This document shows, piece after piece, positions 1 to 5,680 of a DNA stretch of 5,682 bases. Positions within the stretch are counted from its first letter, which is position 1. Each line of letters begins with the position of its first letter. The stretch lies in contig JAAYWX010000193.1 in assembly GCA_012516225.1 (NCBI GenBank), forward strand, positions 1-5,682. Reading direction: 5' to 3'. The position numbers and the translations under genes are program-made. This DNA comes from Clostridiales bacterium. GTDB lineage: Bacteria; Bacillota; Clostridia; Oscillospirales; Oscillospiraceae. Below the pieces are notes generated by a model that did not search any database, was not told the DNA's origin, and saw only the letters and a list, made by a program, of their open reading frames with translations.

Positions 1-54
1 GGCATATGCAGACCGCCGTTTACCGAAAGCATCAAAGCATTATTTGAAGAATAG
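1..54 (+). CDS. C-terminal tail of an unrecognised upstream gene (partial)
   Basis: An open frame enters from the left edge and ends at TAG 52-54, giving 17 residues that finish RPPFTESIKALFEE. The stop overlaps the AGGAG ribosome binding site of deoD, whose ATG lies 11 bases further on. This tight coupling is typical of an operon and is the main reason to believe the frame is a real gene end. The peptide is too short for me to assign a family. A nucleoside-salvage or transport partner of deoD would be plausible from context, but nothing in these residues shows it. Confidence 0.5.
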   Translation, partial: GICRPPFTESIKALFEE

Positions 55-65
55 GAGAATCAGAT

Positions 66-788
66 ATGATAGTACCTTCAGCCTGCAACGAAGCTAACAA
101 GGGAGACATAGCCAAAGTTGTATTAATGCCGGGTGACCCTCTGCGCGCAAAATACGTTGCCGAAAATTATCTCGAAAACCCGGTATGTTTCAATAAAGTC
201 CGCAATATGTTCGGATATACCGGAACTTACAAGGGAAAAAGAATTTCTGTTATGGGCAGCGGAATGGGAATACCTTCCATTGGGCTTTATGCCTATGAAC
301 TTTACAACTTTTTCGATGTTGATAGCATAATAAGAATAGGCACTGCCGGTGGAATAGGCGATGACATAAAACTGCGCGATGTTGTTATTGCAATGGGTGC
401 ATCAACAAACAGCGGCTTTGCGGCTCAGTATAATTTCCCGGGTACTTTTGCGCCTATGGCAAGCTATCATCTTCTAAAAAATGCTGTGGAAGCAGCGGAG
501 AAAATTAATATTAAAGCCGTAGTAGGTTCTGTGTTTACCGCTGACCAATTTTACAATGCGGACGCTTCAGCCGCAGAAAAATACCGTGAAATGGGTATTC
601 TCGCGCTCGAAATGGAAACAGCAGGGTTGTATATGACGGCGGCAAAAGCCAAAAAACAGGCTTTGAGCATTCTTACGATTTCAGACCTTGTATTTACCGG
701 CGAAGGTCTTTCTGCGGAAGACCGGCAGAACAGCTTTACCGATATGATGGAGATTGCCCTTGAAACCGCATGGAAGTCTGTCGACTGA
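66..788 (+). CDS. deoD: DeoD-type purine-nucleoside phosphorylase
   Basis: A 240-residue cytosolic enzyme predicted to split purine (deoxy)ribonucleosides with phosphate into free base and (deoxy)ribose-1-phosphate, in purine salvage. Family landmarks are visible in order: GDPLRAK at 23-29 (phosphate-binding Gly23 and Arg27), Arg46, MGSGMGIPS at 63-71, RIGTAGG at 90-96 (phosphate-binding Arg90 and Thr93), EMETAGLY at 182-189 (ribose-binding Glu182, Met183, Glu184), and ISD at 205-207 with the catalytic Asp207. Arg220 in the AEDRQ segment matches the Arg that assists Asp in E. coli DeoD. Length is normal for this hexameric class. The start is supported by GGAG at 54-57, eight bases before the ATG. 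Oddities are Cys7 where an ungapped alignment places the family's N-terminal His, and Leu208 in place of His after the catalytic Asp. The gene is 40 bases from the downstream phosphatidyltransferase with no terminator between, so they are probably co-transcribed. Confidence 0.95.
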   Translation: MIVPSACNEANKGDIAKVVLMPGDPLRAKYVAENYLENPVCFNKVRNMFGYTGTYKGKRISVMGSGMGIPSIGLYAYELYNFFDVDSIIRIGTAGGIGDDIKLRDVVIAMGASTNSGFAAQYNFPGTFAPMASYHLLKNAVEAAEKINIKAVVGSVFTADQFYNADASAAEKYREMGILALEMETAGLYMTAAKAKKQALSILTISDLVFTGEGLSAEDRQNSFTDMMEIALETAWKSVD

Positions 789-828
789 CACCTGCGGACA
801 ATAGATTCCTTATATTTGGAGAACAATA

Positions 829-1398
829 ATGGTGAATCGAAAAGAGATGTTTTCCGTTCCTAACATTCTCGGATATTTCCGGATTCTGCTTATTCCCGTT
901 TTTATGTACACTTACATGACAGCGGACAGCGTTTCGGATTACTATACGCCTGCGGTAATCGTTGGGATTTCATCCCTGACCGATTTTTTCGACGGCTTTA
1001 TCGCACGGAAATACAACATGGTTACGGAACTCGGAAAATTTATAGACCCGCTTGCGGATAAGCTGACGCAGGGAGCACTTATTCTCTGCTTTATTGTAAA
1101 ATATTATTATATGAGATATCTGCTTGTTCTCTACATCGTAAAAGAGGGCTTTATGGCGGTGATGGGGCTTGTCATGCTGCGACACAACGGTAAAAAGCTT
1201 GATGGAGCAAAATGGTTCGGTAAGGTAAGCACCGCACTTGTTTATATAGTGATGTTTATACTTTTCCTAAGGCCAATTTTCTTCCAAGGCATGACTCTTG
1301 CAGCGGTAAACGTTCTCATACTTCTGTGCGGTATCGCTATGGCGGCGACTCTCATTTTGTACATTCCCGTTTTTGTCCGTATGTATAAGGAACCTTGA
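829..1398 (+). CDS. CDP-alcohol phosphatidyltransferase family membrane protein (PgsA-like)
   Basis: A 189-residue integral membrane enzyme expected to transfer a phosphatidyl group from a CDP-linked lipid to an alcohol. The family signature D-x2-D-G-x2-A-R-x8-G-x3-D-x3-D is complete: Asp52, Asp55, Gly56, Ala59, Arg60, Gly69, Asp73 and Asp77. These aspartates bind the metal ions and include the catalytic base in the known family. The N-terminus (SVPNILGYFRILLIPVF) is the usual entry into the first membrane helix. Further hydrophobic segments lie near 38-50, 80-118, 130-150 and 154-180. The most likely product is phosphatidylglycerol phosphate (PgsA activity). The later part (EGFMAVMGLVML, AKWFGKVST) does not let me separate PgsA from a paralogue using another alcohol, so no symbol is given. 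GGAG at 818-821 sits seven bases before the ATG. It is the last gene of its operon, followed 19 bases later by a strong terminator. Confidence 0.87.
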   Translation: MVNRKEMFSVPNILGYFRILLIPVFMYTYMTADSVSDYYTPAVIVGISSLTDFFDGFIARKYNMVTELGKFIDPLADKLTQGALILCFIVKYYYMRYLLVLYIVKEGFMAVMGLVMLRHNGKKLDGAKWFGKVSTALVYIVMFILFLRPIFFQGMTLAAVNVLILLCGIAMAATLILYIPVFVRMYKEP

Positions 1399-1417
1399 TT
1401 TAGCAGAAACAATATAT

Positions 1418-1449
1418 AAATCCCCTGTTAGAAATAACAGGGGATTTTT
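1418..1449 (+). terminator. Rho-independent terminator after the phosphatidyltransferase gene
   Basis: A perfect 13-bp stem pairs 1418-1430 (AAATCCCCTGTTA) with 1435-1447 around a GAAA tetraloop at 1431-1434. The T run at 1445-1449 completes the signal. It ends the + strand unit containing deoD and insulates it from the T-box transcription unit that starts about 120 bases later. Confidence 0.92.
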
Positions 1450-1532
1450 GTCTAAAATGACGTTGTTTTTAAAGCTCCTTGCCGATTTAATTATTTAAAC
1501 TCTAAAAAATTATATAGCTGAAGATTTCCAGA
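1450..1532. other. AT-rich spacer upstream of the T-box promoter
   Basis: About 80 bases of mostly A and T, including the run around 1489-1516, lie between the terminator and the -35 box. No coding frame with a plausible start is present. The position suggests an UP-element-like contribution to promoter strength, but that is inference only. Confidence 0.4.
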
Positions 1533-1561
1533 TTGACATACACGCTTTAAAGCGCTACAAT
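1533..1561 (+). promoter_or_regulatory. Sigma-A (sigma-70 type) promoter for the T-box/symporter unit
   Basis: A perfect -35 hexamer TTGACA (1533-1538) and a near-perfect -10 hexamer TACAAT (1556-1561) are separated by exactly 17 bases. Transcription should begin about seven bases downstream, near G1568, just where the T-box Stem I begins. A 12-base perfect palindrome, CGCTTTAAAGCG (1543-1554), fills most of the spacer between the two boxes. Confidence 0.85.
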
Positions 1562-1794
1562 AAATCCGGAAAAGGCAATGACCGGGAACAAGTAGGCCGG
1601 AATTATTTCATCAGAGAGCTGCCGGAAGGTGCAAGGCAGCGGAAAGATTTCGGTTGAATACATCCCGCGAGCTGTGCGCCGAAAGCGGCTTCCGCCGTAA
1701 GTAGATCGCAACGGGAACGCCCGTTACAGCGCAGGGGTATCGCCTTGTTTCGGCTGTACCCGACGAGGCCGTTTCCGCGAGGAAATGGTAAACT

Positions 1795-1828
1795 GAGGTG
1801 GTACCGCGGGTGAGTTTAGCCCGCCCTC
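1795..1828 (+). promoter_or_regulatory. T-box antiterminator element
   Basis: The canonical antiterminator can be drawn exactly. Helix A1 is GAGG/CCTC (1795-1798/1825-1828). The seven-base bulge TGGTACC (1799-1805) receives the acceptor end of uncharged tRNA. Helix A2 is GCGGG/CCCGC (1806-1810/1820-1824) with a nine-base loop. Its 3' strand (1820-1828) overlaps the 5' strand of the terminator, so only one of the two can form. Uncharged tRNA bound at the bulge favours read-through into the symporter gene. Confidence 0.88.
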
Positions 1829-1857
1829 TGTAATTTGATTACGGGGGGCGGTTTTTT
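1821..1857 (+). terminator. Regulated terminator of the T-box leader
   Basis: A 14-bp hairpin pairs 1821-1834 with 1838-1851 (two T-G wobbles) around the loop TTG, followed by six T residues at 1852-1857. It is the default 'off' structure when tRNA is charged, and competes with the antiterminator for 1821-1828. Confidence 0.93.
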
Positions 1858-1884
1858 CGTGCCCCCATAGAAAGGATTGGTATT

Positions 1885-3426
1885 ATGGCTGTAAAACTCA
1901 TCATGCTGGTTGCTTTTTTTTCGGTTATGGTAGGAGTGGGGCTTTATTGCCGCCGCCATGCGACTGACGTAAACGGTTTTGTCCTCGGTGGCAGGAACGT
2001 AGGACCGTGGCTTACGGCGTTTGCATACGGAACTACTTATTTTTCCGCGGTAATTTTTGTCGGTTACGCAGGGCAGTTCGGTTGGAAATTCGGTATTTCC
2101 GCAACGTGGATAGGAATAGGAAACGCTGTTTTGGGGAGTCTTCTTGCATGGGTGGTTCTGGGGAGAAGAACGCGGCTTATGACACACCATTTCAACAGCG
2201 CAACAATGCCCGAATTTTTCGGCGCGCGCTATGACAGCAAGGCGCTTAAAGTGACAGCTTCTTTTATAGTGTTTCTTTTTCTTATTCCTTACACGGCATC
2301 TCTTTACAATGGGCTTTCCCGTCTGTTCGGGATGGCGTTCAACATCGATTATACAGTATGTATTGTTATAATGGCGGTACTTACGGGCGTATATGTTATT
2401 GCCGGCGGATATATGGCGACAGCCATAAATGATTTTATTCAGGGGATAATAATGATCGCGGGAATTATTTCCGTTATAGCTGCTGTTTTGAAAACAAACG
2501 GAGGATTTATCAGCTCTCTTGATGCTCTTTCCAGAGTAACAGATGAAAACGTTTCATCATCACCCGGGATATTCGCTTCATTTTTCGGACCGGATCCGCT
2601 CAGCCTTTTAGGGGTAATTATTCTGACTTCTCTCGGCACATGGGGACTTCCGCAGATGGTGCAGAAATTCTATGCCATAAAAAGCGAGAGTGCAATAAGC
2701 AAGGGAGCGATTATCTCAACAATTTTTGCAACGATAATAGCTGGAGGATGTTACTTTATAGGAGGGTTCGGCAGGCTGTTTACAACACCGGATATTGTCA
2801 AAGCAAACGGAATGGACTCTATTATCCCATCAATGCTTGCAAACTATTCACCGGCGCTTATAGGACTTATAGTAATTCTTGTTCTTTCCGCCTCTATGTC
2901 CACCCTTTCGTCACTTGTTATGGCTTCATCATCTACTCTTACATTGGACTTCATCAAAACCGTTGCAGTAAAAGATATGAAGGAAAAGAACCAGCTTCTC
3001 TGCATAAGGATTCTGATTGTTGTCTTCATATCCATTTCGGTTGTCATAGCTATAATCCAGTATAAAACAAACGTAACGTTTATAGCTCAGCTTATGGGAA
3101 TATCATGGGGGGCTCTTGCCGGCTCTTTCCTTGCTCCGTTTTTATTCAGTCTCTACTGGAAAAGAACAACTAAGGCGGCAGTATTTACAAGTTTCGGTTT
3201 TGGTTCGGCACTGATGGTTATGAATATGCTCTTCCGAAGCTCTTTTCCAAAACTTCTCAGTTCTCCGATAAACTGCGGTGCCTTTGCCATGCTTGCGGGC
3301 TTTGTCATTGTTCCGCTTGTTTCGCTGCTTACAAAGGCACCGGATAAAAACCTCGTCGATGAAGCCTTTGCCTGCTATGATACAAGAGTTGTAGTAACCG
3401 CAAAGCATTCGCTGAGTGAAAATTAA
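1885..3426 (+). CDS. Sodium:solute symporter (SSS family), predicted tyrosine/aromatic substrate importer
   Basis: A 513-residue inner-membrane protein with about 13 hydrophobic segments (near 3-21, 43-63, 74-93, 125-145, 157-177, 184-202, 240-258, 276-296, 323-346, 373-392, 398-424, 433-451 and 464-483), the normal SSS layout and length. Family landmarks are LGGRNVGPWLTA (34-45), AGGYMATAINDFIQ (173-186, with Asp183 matching the conserved Asp in PutP's TD-x2-Q region), GTWGLPQM (251-258), and SASMSTLSS (335-343). In the last, Ser339 and Thr340 match PutP Ser340/Thr341 of the Na2 sodium site. PutP's Asp55 is replaced by Tyr52, so it is not a plain proline permease. AAAGGA at 1871-1876 lies eight bases before the ATG. 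It is the only gene controlled by the upstream T-box. The substrate is therefore inferred from the tyrosine specifier, not from protein motifs. Other members of this family carry proline, pantothenate or sugars. Confidence 0.93.
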   Translation: MAVKLIMLVAFFSVMVGVGLYCRRHATDVNGFVLGGRNVGPWLTAFAYGTTYFSAVIFVGYAGQFGWKFGISATWIGIGNAVLGSLLAWVVLGRRTRLMTHHFNSATMPEFFGARYDSKALKVTASFIVFLFLIPYTASLYNGLSRLFGMAFNIDYTVCIVIMAVLTGVYVIAGGYMATAINDFIQGIIMIAGIISVIAAVLKTNGGFISSLDALSRVTDENVSSSPGIFASFFGPDPLSLLGVIILTSLGTWGLPQMVQKFYAIKSESAISKGAIISTIFATIIAGGCYFIGGFGRLFTTPDIVKANGMDSIIPSMLANYSPALIGLIVILVLSASMSTLSSLVMASSSTLTLDFIKTVAVKDMKEKNQLLCIRILIVVFISISVVIAIIQYKTNVTFIAQLMGISWGALAGSFLAPFLFSLYWKRTTKAAVFTSFGFGSALMVMNMLFRSSFPKLLSSPINCGAFAMLAGFVIVPLVSLLTKAPDKNLVDEAFACYDTRVVVTAKHSLSEN

Positions 3427-3480
3427 GAAAATTTTCAGTGTCCATCTTCAGCACGATTTTACGACGGTTTTTATAAAAAT

Positions 3481-3520
3481 CATAAAAAGGCGCAGGCTTA
3501 AAAACCTGCGCCTTTTTATG
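3481..3520. terminator. Bidirectional terminator between convergent genes
   Basis: A perfect 16-bp inverted repeat, 3481-3496 with 3505-3520, surrounds the loop CTTAAAAA. The GC core (GGCGCAGG/CCTGCGCC) is bordered by five A residues on one side and five T residues on the other, so each strand reads as a stem followed by a U run. It lies 54 bases after the symporter stop and 22 bases beyond the stop of the ATPase-like gene on the opposite strand, and can serve both. Confidence 0.92.
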
Positions 3521-3542
3521 AAGATACCACAGATCTTTTCAA

Positions 3543-4619
3543 CTATTTCAGCCCCAGCTTTAAAATATGTTCGCTTACAAGAGCGTAAACGCCGTCAAAA
3601 TCCACGTTGGGATTATAAATGCTTTCTATCTTATCGTGGGCTGTTTTGGATTCCGACAATGCGGAGAAACCTTCATTCATAAGAGATGACAGCAGTTTCT
3701 CACTTTTCTTCAATTCCGGTCTGATTTTTTTGAAGCGTTCGCGTCCGGGCAGGGCATCCAGCCTTATATGACGCACACCATCAATCTGCGCAAGAGCCGA
3801 ATCAGAAGAGGCAAATCCTAATGAGAGCGAGGGTACAAGAACTGCTTCGAGAACATCAGGTGCGAGAGGGTTCGGGCAAATTATCACATCGTGCCCCGTA
3901 TCGGCTGCGGCATTTGCTATAAAGTCAAGTACATAGTCACCTAAATGGAGCCTGTTATCGAAAATGTAAAACCTTTCGCACAGGGAAAGCGCCGTTTCGG
4001 GGAAGCCATAAAGACCGTAACAAGTAAGCGCACTTAAAAAGCGGCGCTTTATTCTGCCTTTCTGACGGTGCTTCTTGCCAAACTCGCGTACAGCTATTCC
4101 GTTTGCCCGCATCAGGGCAGAATCTTTTTCGGAAGAGGAAATAAATTTTTCCTGCCAGCCTTTCCTTATAGCTCCCGCTGCGGAGAAAAGTGAGTAAGCT
4201 TTTTCATATGCACAACGACATTCTTCGTACAGCTGTGAAAGCTGTTTTTTGTGTTCCGATATAGCTTCATGGTCATAGAATGCGCCAAGGTCGATATATG
4301 CCGAATCGACCGCGGCAAAATTGGCGTCGGCGATATGCGGTGCCGTACCATCCATATACGCAGTCTTCAGTTCCGGAATATATACTCCGTCAAGCGACAT
4401 AGGGTCACCAGAACAGACGGCATATTCGACGGATAAGCCTGCTCTTTCAGCGGCTCCGCCTATCATTTTCATAAAGCTTGATTTTCCGCAGCCGGGACCT
4501 CCTTTTATAATCCACAGAAAGTCCCCGTCTTCAAGAGATACAAAGCTGTTATAAAGGGAGAAAAAGCCGCAGCAAGTGTTCCCGCCCAAAAAATATCGCA
4601 AGTTGCGCTGGTCATTCAT
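3543..4619 (-). CDS. Two-domain P-loop ATPase-like protein, second P-loop degenerate; function unknown
   Basis: A 358-residue soluble protein without signal peptide or membrane segments. The N-terminal half begins LRYFLGGNTCCGFFSLYNS (7-25) and has a clear Walker A, GGPGCGKSS (40-48, Lys46). It is followed by VEYAVCSGDPMSLDGVYIPELK (64-85) and MDGTAPH (89-95). A charged, helical-looking linker spans about 116-190. The C-terminal half then repeats the pattern: KRRFLSALTCYGLYGFP (191-207), a hydrophobic strand FYIF (217-220), and HDVIICPNPLAPDVLEAVLVPSL (243-265), but DNRLHLGDY (221-229) stands where a second Walker A should be. From memory this matches a conserved Firmicutes family of uncharacterised ATPases of about 360 residues with tandem P-loop domains. 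No substrate or pathway is known to me. The start fits the family's N-terminus. AAGGGA (complement of 4630-4635) lies ten bases upstream, rather far but acceptable. It converges on the symporter gene. Confidence 0.85.
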   Translation of the reverse strand: MNDQRNLRYFLGGNTCCGFFSLYNSFVSLEDGDFLWIIKGGPGCGKSSFMKMIGGAAERAGLSVEYAVCSGDPMSLDGVYIPELKTAYMDGTAPHIADANFAAVDSAYIDLGAFYDHEAISEHKKQLSQLYEECRCAYEKAYSLFSAAGAIRKGWQEKFISSSEKDSALMRANGIAVREFGKKHRQKGRIKRRFLSALTCYGLYGFPETALSLCERFYIFDNRLHLGDYVLDFIANAAADTGHDVIICPNPLAPDVLEAVLVPSLSLGFASSDSALAQIDGVRHIRLDALPGRERFKKIRPELKKSEKLLSSLMNEGFSALSESKTAHDKIESIYNPNVDFDGVYALVSEHILKLGLK

Positions 4620-4849
4620 AAAACTTCAGTCCCTTCCACAACGTGTAAATACTGTTTATTCTCTACACATTATGCTGAGATGAGGACTTTTGACCGTTTG
4701 CGGCGGGGCTGGCAAGGCATTTTTTGAAATCTTCCGGAAAAATTATTACGTCCGGTTAGTCCATATCCGTAAGGAAGCAGATTTCATTTCCTTAGGAACC
4801 CGGAGGAAAACGCATTCTCCGAAATAATAATTAAAAATCAGCGTAGGGC
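4620..4849. other. Intergenic region without a recognised gene
   Basis: This stretch lies between the ATPase-like gene and the dapF terminator. It must contain the promoter for the ATPase-like gene on the - strand. A weak -10 candidate CATAAT (complement of 4669-4674) exists, but no convincing -35 is placed correctly. Small inverted repeats are present: TTCCGGAA (4732-4739), TAAGGAA/TTCCTTA (4770-4776/4788-4794) and CGGAG/CTCCG (4801-4805/4817-4821). One + strand frame is open from 4684 to the TAA at 4825-4827 (47 codons), but it has no ATG or GTG start and only a poorly placed TTG. I see no known structured RNA. Confidence 0.5.
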
Positions 4850-4884
4850 AAAAAAACAATAGGATGACCGCAGAGTCATCCTAT
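4850..4884 (-). terminator. Rho-independent terminator after dapF
   Basis: A 10-bp stem pairs 4859-4868 with 4875-4884 around a six-base loop. Read on the - strand it is followed by TTG and then seven T residues (complement of 4850-4856). It lies 37 bases beyond the dapF stop codon and ends that transcript. Confidence 0.88.
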
Positions 4885-4921
4885 CACAATTTTTATAGGC
4901 ATAAAGCCGGCTTAACGTCCG

Positions 4922-5680
4922 TCAATATTCCACAGTACCGTTATATACAAGGCTTGCGTTGCCTGTCAGATATACCGCCTCGTCCGTGTAATTGACCACA
5001 AGCTCGCCTCCGCGAACTTTGACGGTAATATCCTCGCCTTTTTCGCAGAAACCGTTTTCAACCGCAGCAACAACCGCCGCACATGCTCCGGTTCCGCAGG
5101 CAAGAGTTTCTCCGTTTCCGCGCTCCCAGACGCGCATTTTCAGCGTATTCCTATTTACAACGCGCACAAATTCTGTATTCACTCTATCGGGGAAAAGAGG
5201 GTCGTTTTCAAAAAGCGGACCTAAAGAGCTTACGTCAACACGGTCAACCCTTTCCACGAATACTACACAGTGCGGATTACCCATATTTACGCAGTTTATC
5301 GAATATTCGCCGCCAGCGACTTTGACTTTTCTGTCTATAACCCTGTTTCCGTCAAGTCTGACGGGAATTTTGCCGGGCATAAGCTCCGCCTTGCCCATAT
5401 TTACACGGACAGAGCGCACCTCACCGCCGAATGAGTAAAGCGTAAGCTCTTTTATGCCGCTTGCGGTTTCAATAGTAATATCCGTTTTGGGGACTATGCC
5501 GCGGTCGTACAAGTATTTTCCGACACAGCGTATGCAGTTTCCCGCCATGCCGCTTTCCGAACCATCAGCATTGAAAACTCGCATTTTTGCATCGGCAATT
5601 TCCGATTTTTCTATCATTACTATGCCTGTGCCGCCAACGCCGAAATGGCGGTCGGAAACGGAAACGCTCAGCGATTCAGG
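4922..5680 (-). CDS. dapF: Diaminopimelate epimerase, N-terminus cut by window edge; first catalytic Cys replaced
   Basis: The frame is open to the right edge, so the gene starts outside. The ATG at 5617 is internal, because family sequence (SLSVSVSDRHFGVGGTGIV) continues upstream of it. The visible 252 residues lack only about the first 25. DapF interconverts LL- and meso-diaminopimelate, for lysine and peptidoglycan, in the cytosol and without cofactor, using two cysteines. Visible landmarks (fragment numbering): RHFGVG 11-16, FNADGS 36-41, NMGNPHCV 132-139, WERGNGETLACGTGA 185-199. The second catalytic Cys is intact (Cys195 in ACGTG). At the first, the family has Cys-Gly-Asn-Gly/Ala, whereas here it is Ala46-Gly-Asn-Cys49. 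The Ala codon GCG occupies 5543-5545 and the shifted Cys codon 5534-5536. The usual GSDG or GADG also reads GGTG (16-19). The rest is well conserved and the frame is intact, so this is a variant rather than a decayed gene. Its own terminator follows. Confidence 0.93.
   Translation of the reverse strand, partial: PESLSVSVSDRHFGVGGTGIVMIEKSEIADAKMRVFNADGSESGMAGNCIRCVGKYLYDRGIVPKTDITIETASGIKELTLYSFGGEVRSVRVNMGKAELMPGKIPVRLDGNRVIDRKVKVAGGEYSINCVNMGNPHCVVFVERVDRVDVSSLGPLFENDPLFPDRVNTEFVRVVNRNTLKMRVWERGNGETLACGTGACAAVVAAVENGFCEKGEDITVKVRGGELVVNYTDEAVYLTGNASLVYNGTVEY

Larger units (their letters stand above)
1568..1857 (+). promoter_or_regulatory. T-box riboswitch leader, predicted tyrosine (UAC) specifier
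   Basis: A transcription-attenuating leader RNA that reads tRNA charging. Stem I: lower helix GGGA/TCCC (1584-1587/1663-1666); specifier loop with AGTA (1591-1594) on the 5' side and GAA-TAC-A on the 3' side, the codon TAC being at 1659-1661; helix CCGGAAT/ATTTCGG (1597-1603/1647-1653); helix TTTC/GAAA; and distal stem GCTGCC/GGCAGC (1618-1623/1635-1640), flanked by AGAGA (1613-1617) and containing GGTG (1628-1631), the tRNA-elbow-docking T-loop motifs. A Stem II region has AGTAG (1700-1704) and AACGGG/CCCGTT (1710-1715/1720-1725). A IIA/B-type pseudoknot pairs 1726-1730 with 1753-1757 and GGGT 1735-1738 with ACCC 1758-1761. Stem III is 1769-1776/1781-1788 with a GCGA loop. The T-box sequence is at 1795-1809. 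Its bulge TGGTACC (1799-1805) begins UGGU, complementary to a tRNA end ACCA. UAC predicts tRNA-Tyr. The shifted readings AUA or ACA are possible but do not fit the usual GAA-codon-A layout. Confidence 0.95.

Noticed and set aside
1816..2190. A 124-codon open frame on the - strand across the T-box terminator and the start of the symporter gene.
   Set aside because: It crosses a well-defined terminator hairpin and the conserved N-terminus of the symporter. The translated sequence has no recognisable fold or hydrophobic pattern.
3427..3436. Palindrome GAAAATTTTC just after the symporter stop codon.
   Set aside because: It is a short A/T dyad with no GC core, expected by chance. The real terminator is the 16-bp hairpin further downstream.
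3416..3682. An 88-codon + strand frame after the symporter gene.
   Set aside because: It runs through the bidirectional terminator and into the antisense of the ATPase-like gene, with no ribosome binding site of its own.
4643..4668. Inverted repeat GTGTA ... TACAC upstream of the ATPase-like gene as a possible operator.
   Set aside because: Arms are only five bases with a 16-base separation and no matching second copy in the window. That is too weak to call.
4680..4727. A small + strand ATG frame (15 codons) in the intergenic region, overlapping another open frame in a different register.
   Set aside because: It is too short, lacks a convincing ribosome binding site and has no recognisable product. 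It could be part of a degraded repeat but is not supportable as a gene.
4992..5438. A 148-codon open frame on the + strand, antisense to dapF.
   Set aside because: It lies wholly inside the conserved dapF sequence on the other strand, has Ser/Thr/Pro-rich low-information composition and no ribosome binding site. It is a shadow frame.
5615..5617. Treating the ATG whose first base is at 5617 (complement) as the dapF start.
   Set aside because: The frame continues upstream without a stop to the window edge and encodes the conserved RHFGVG segment, so this Met is internal.
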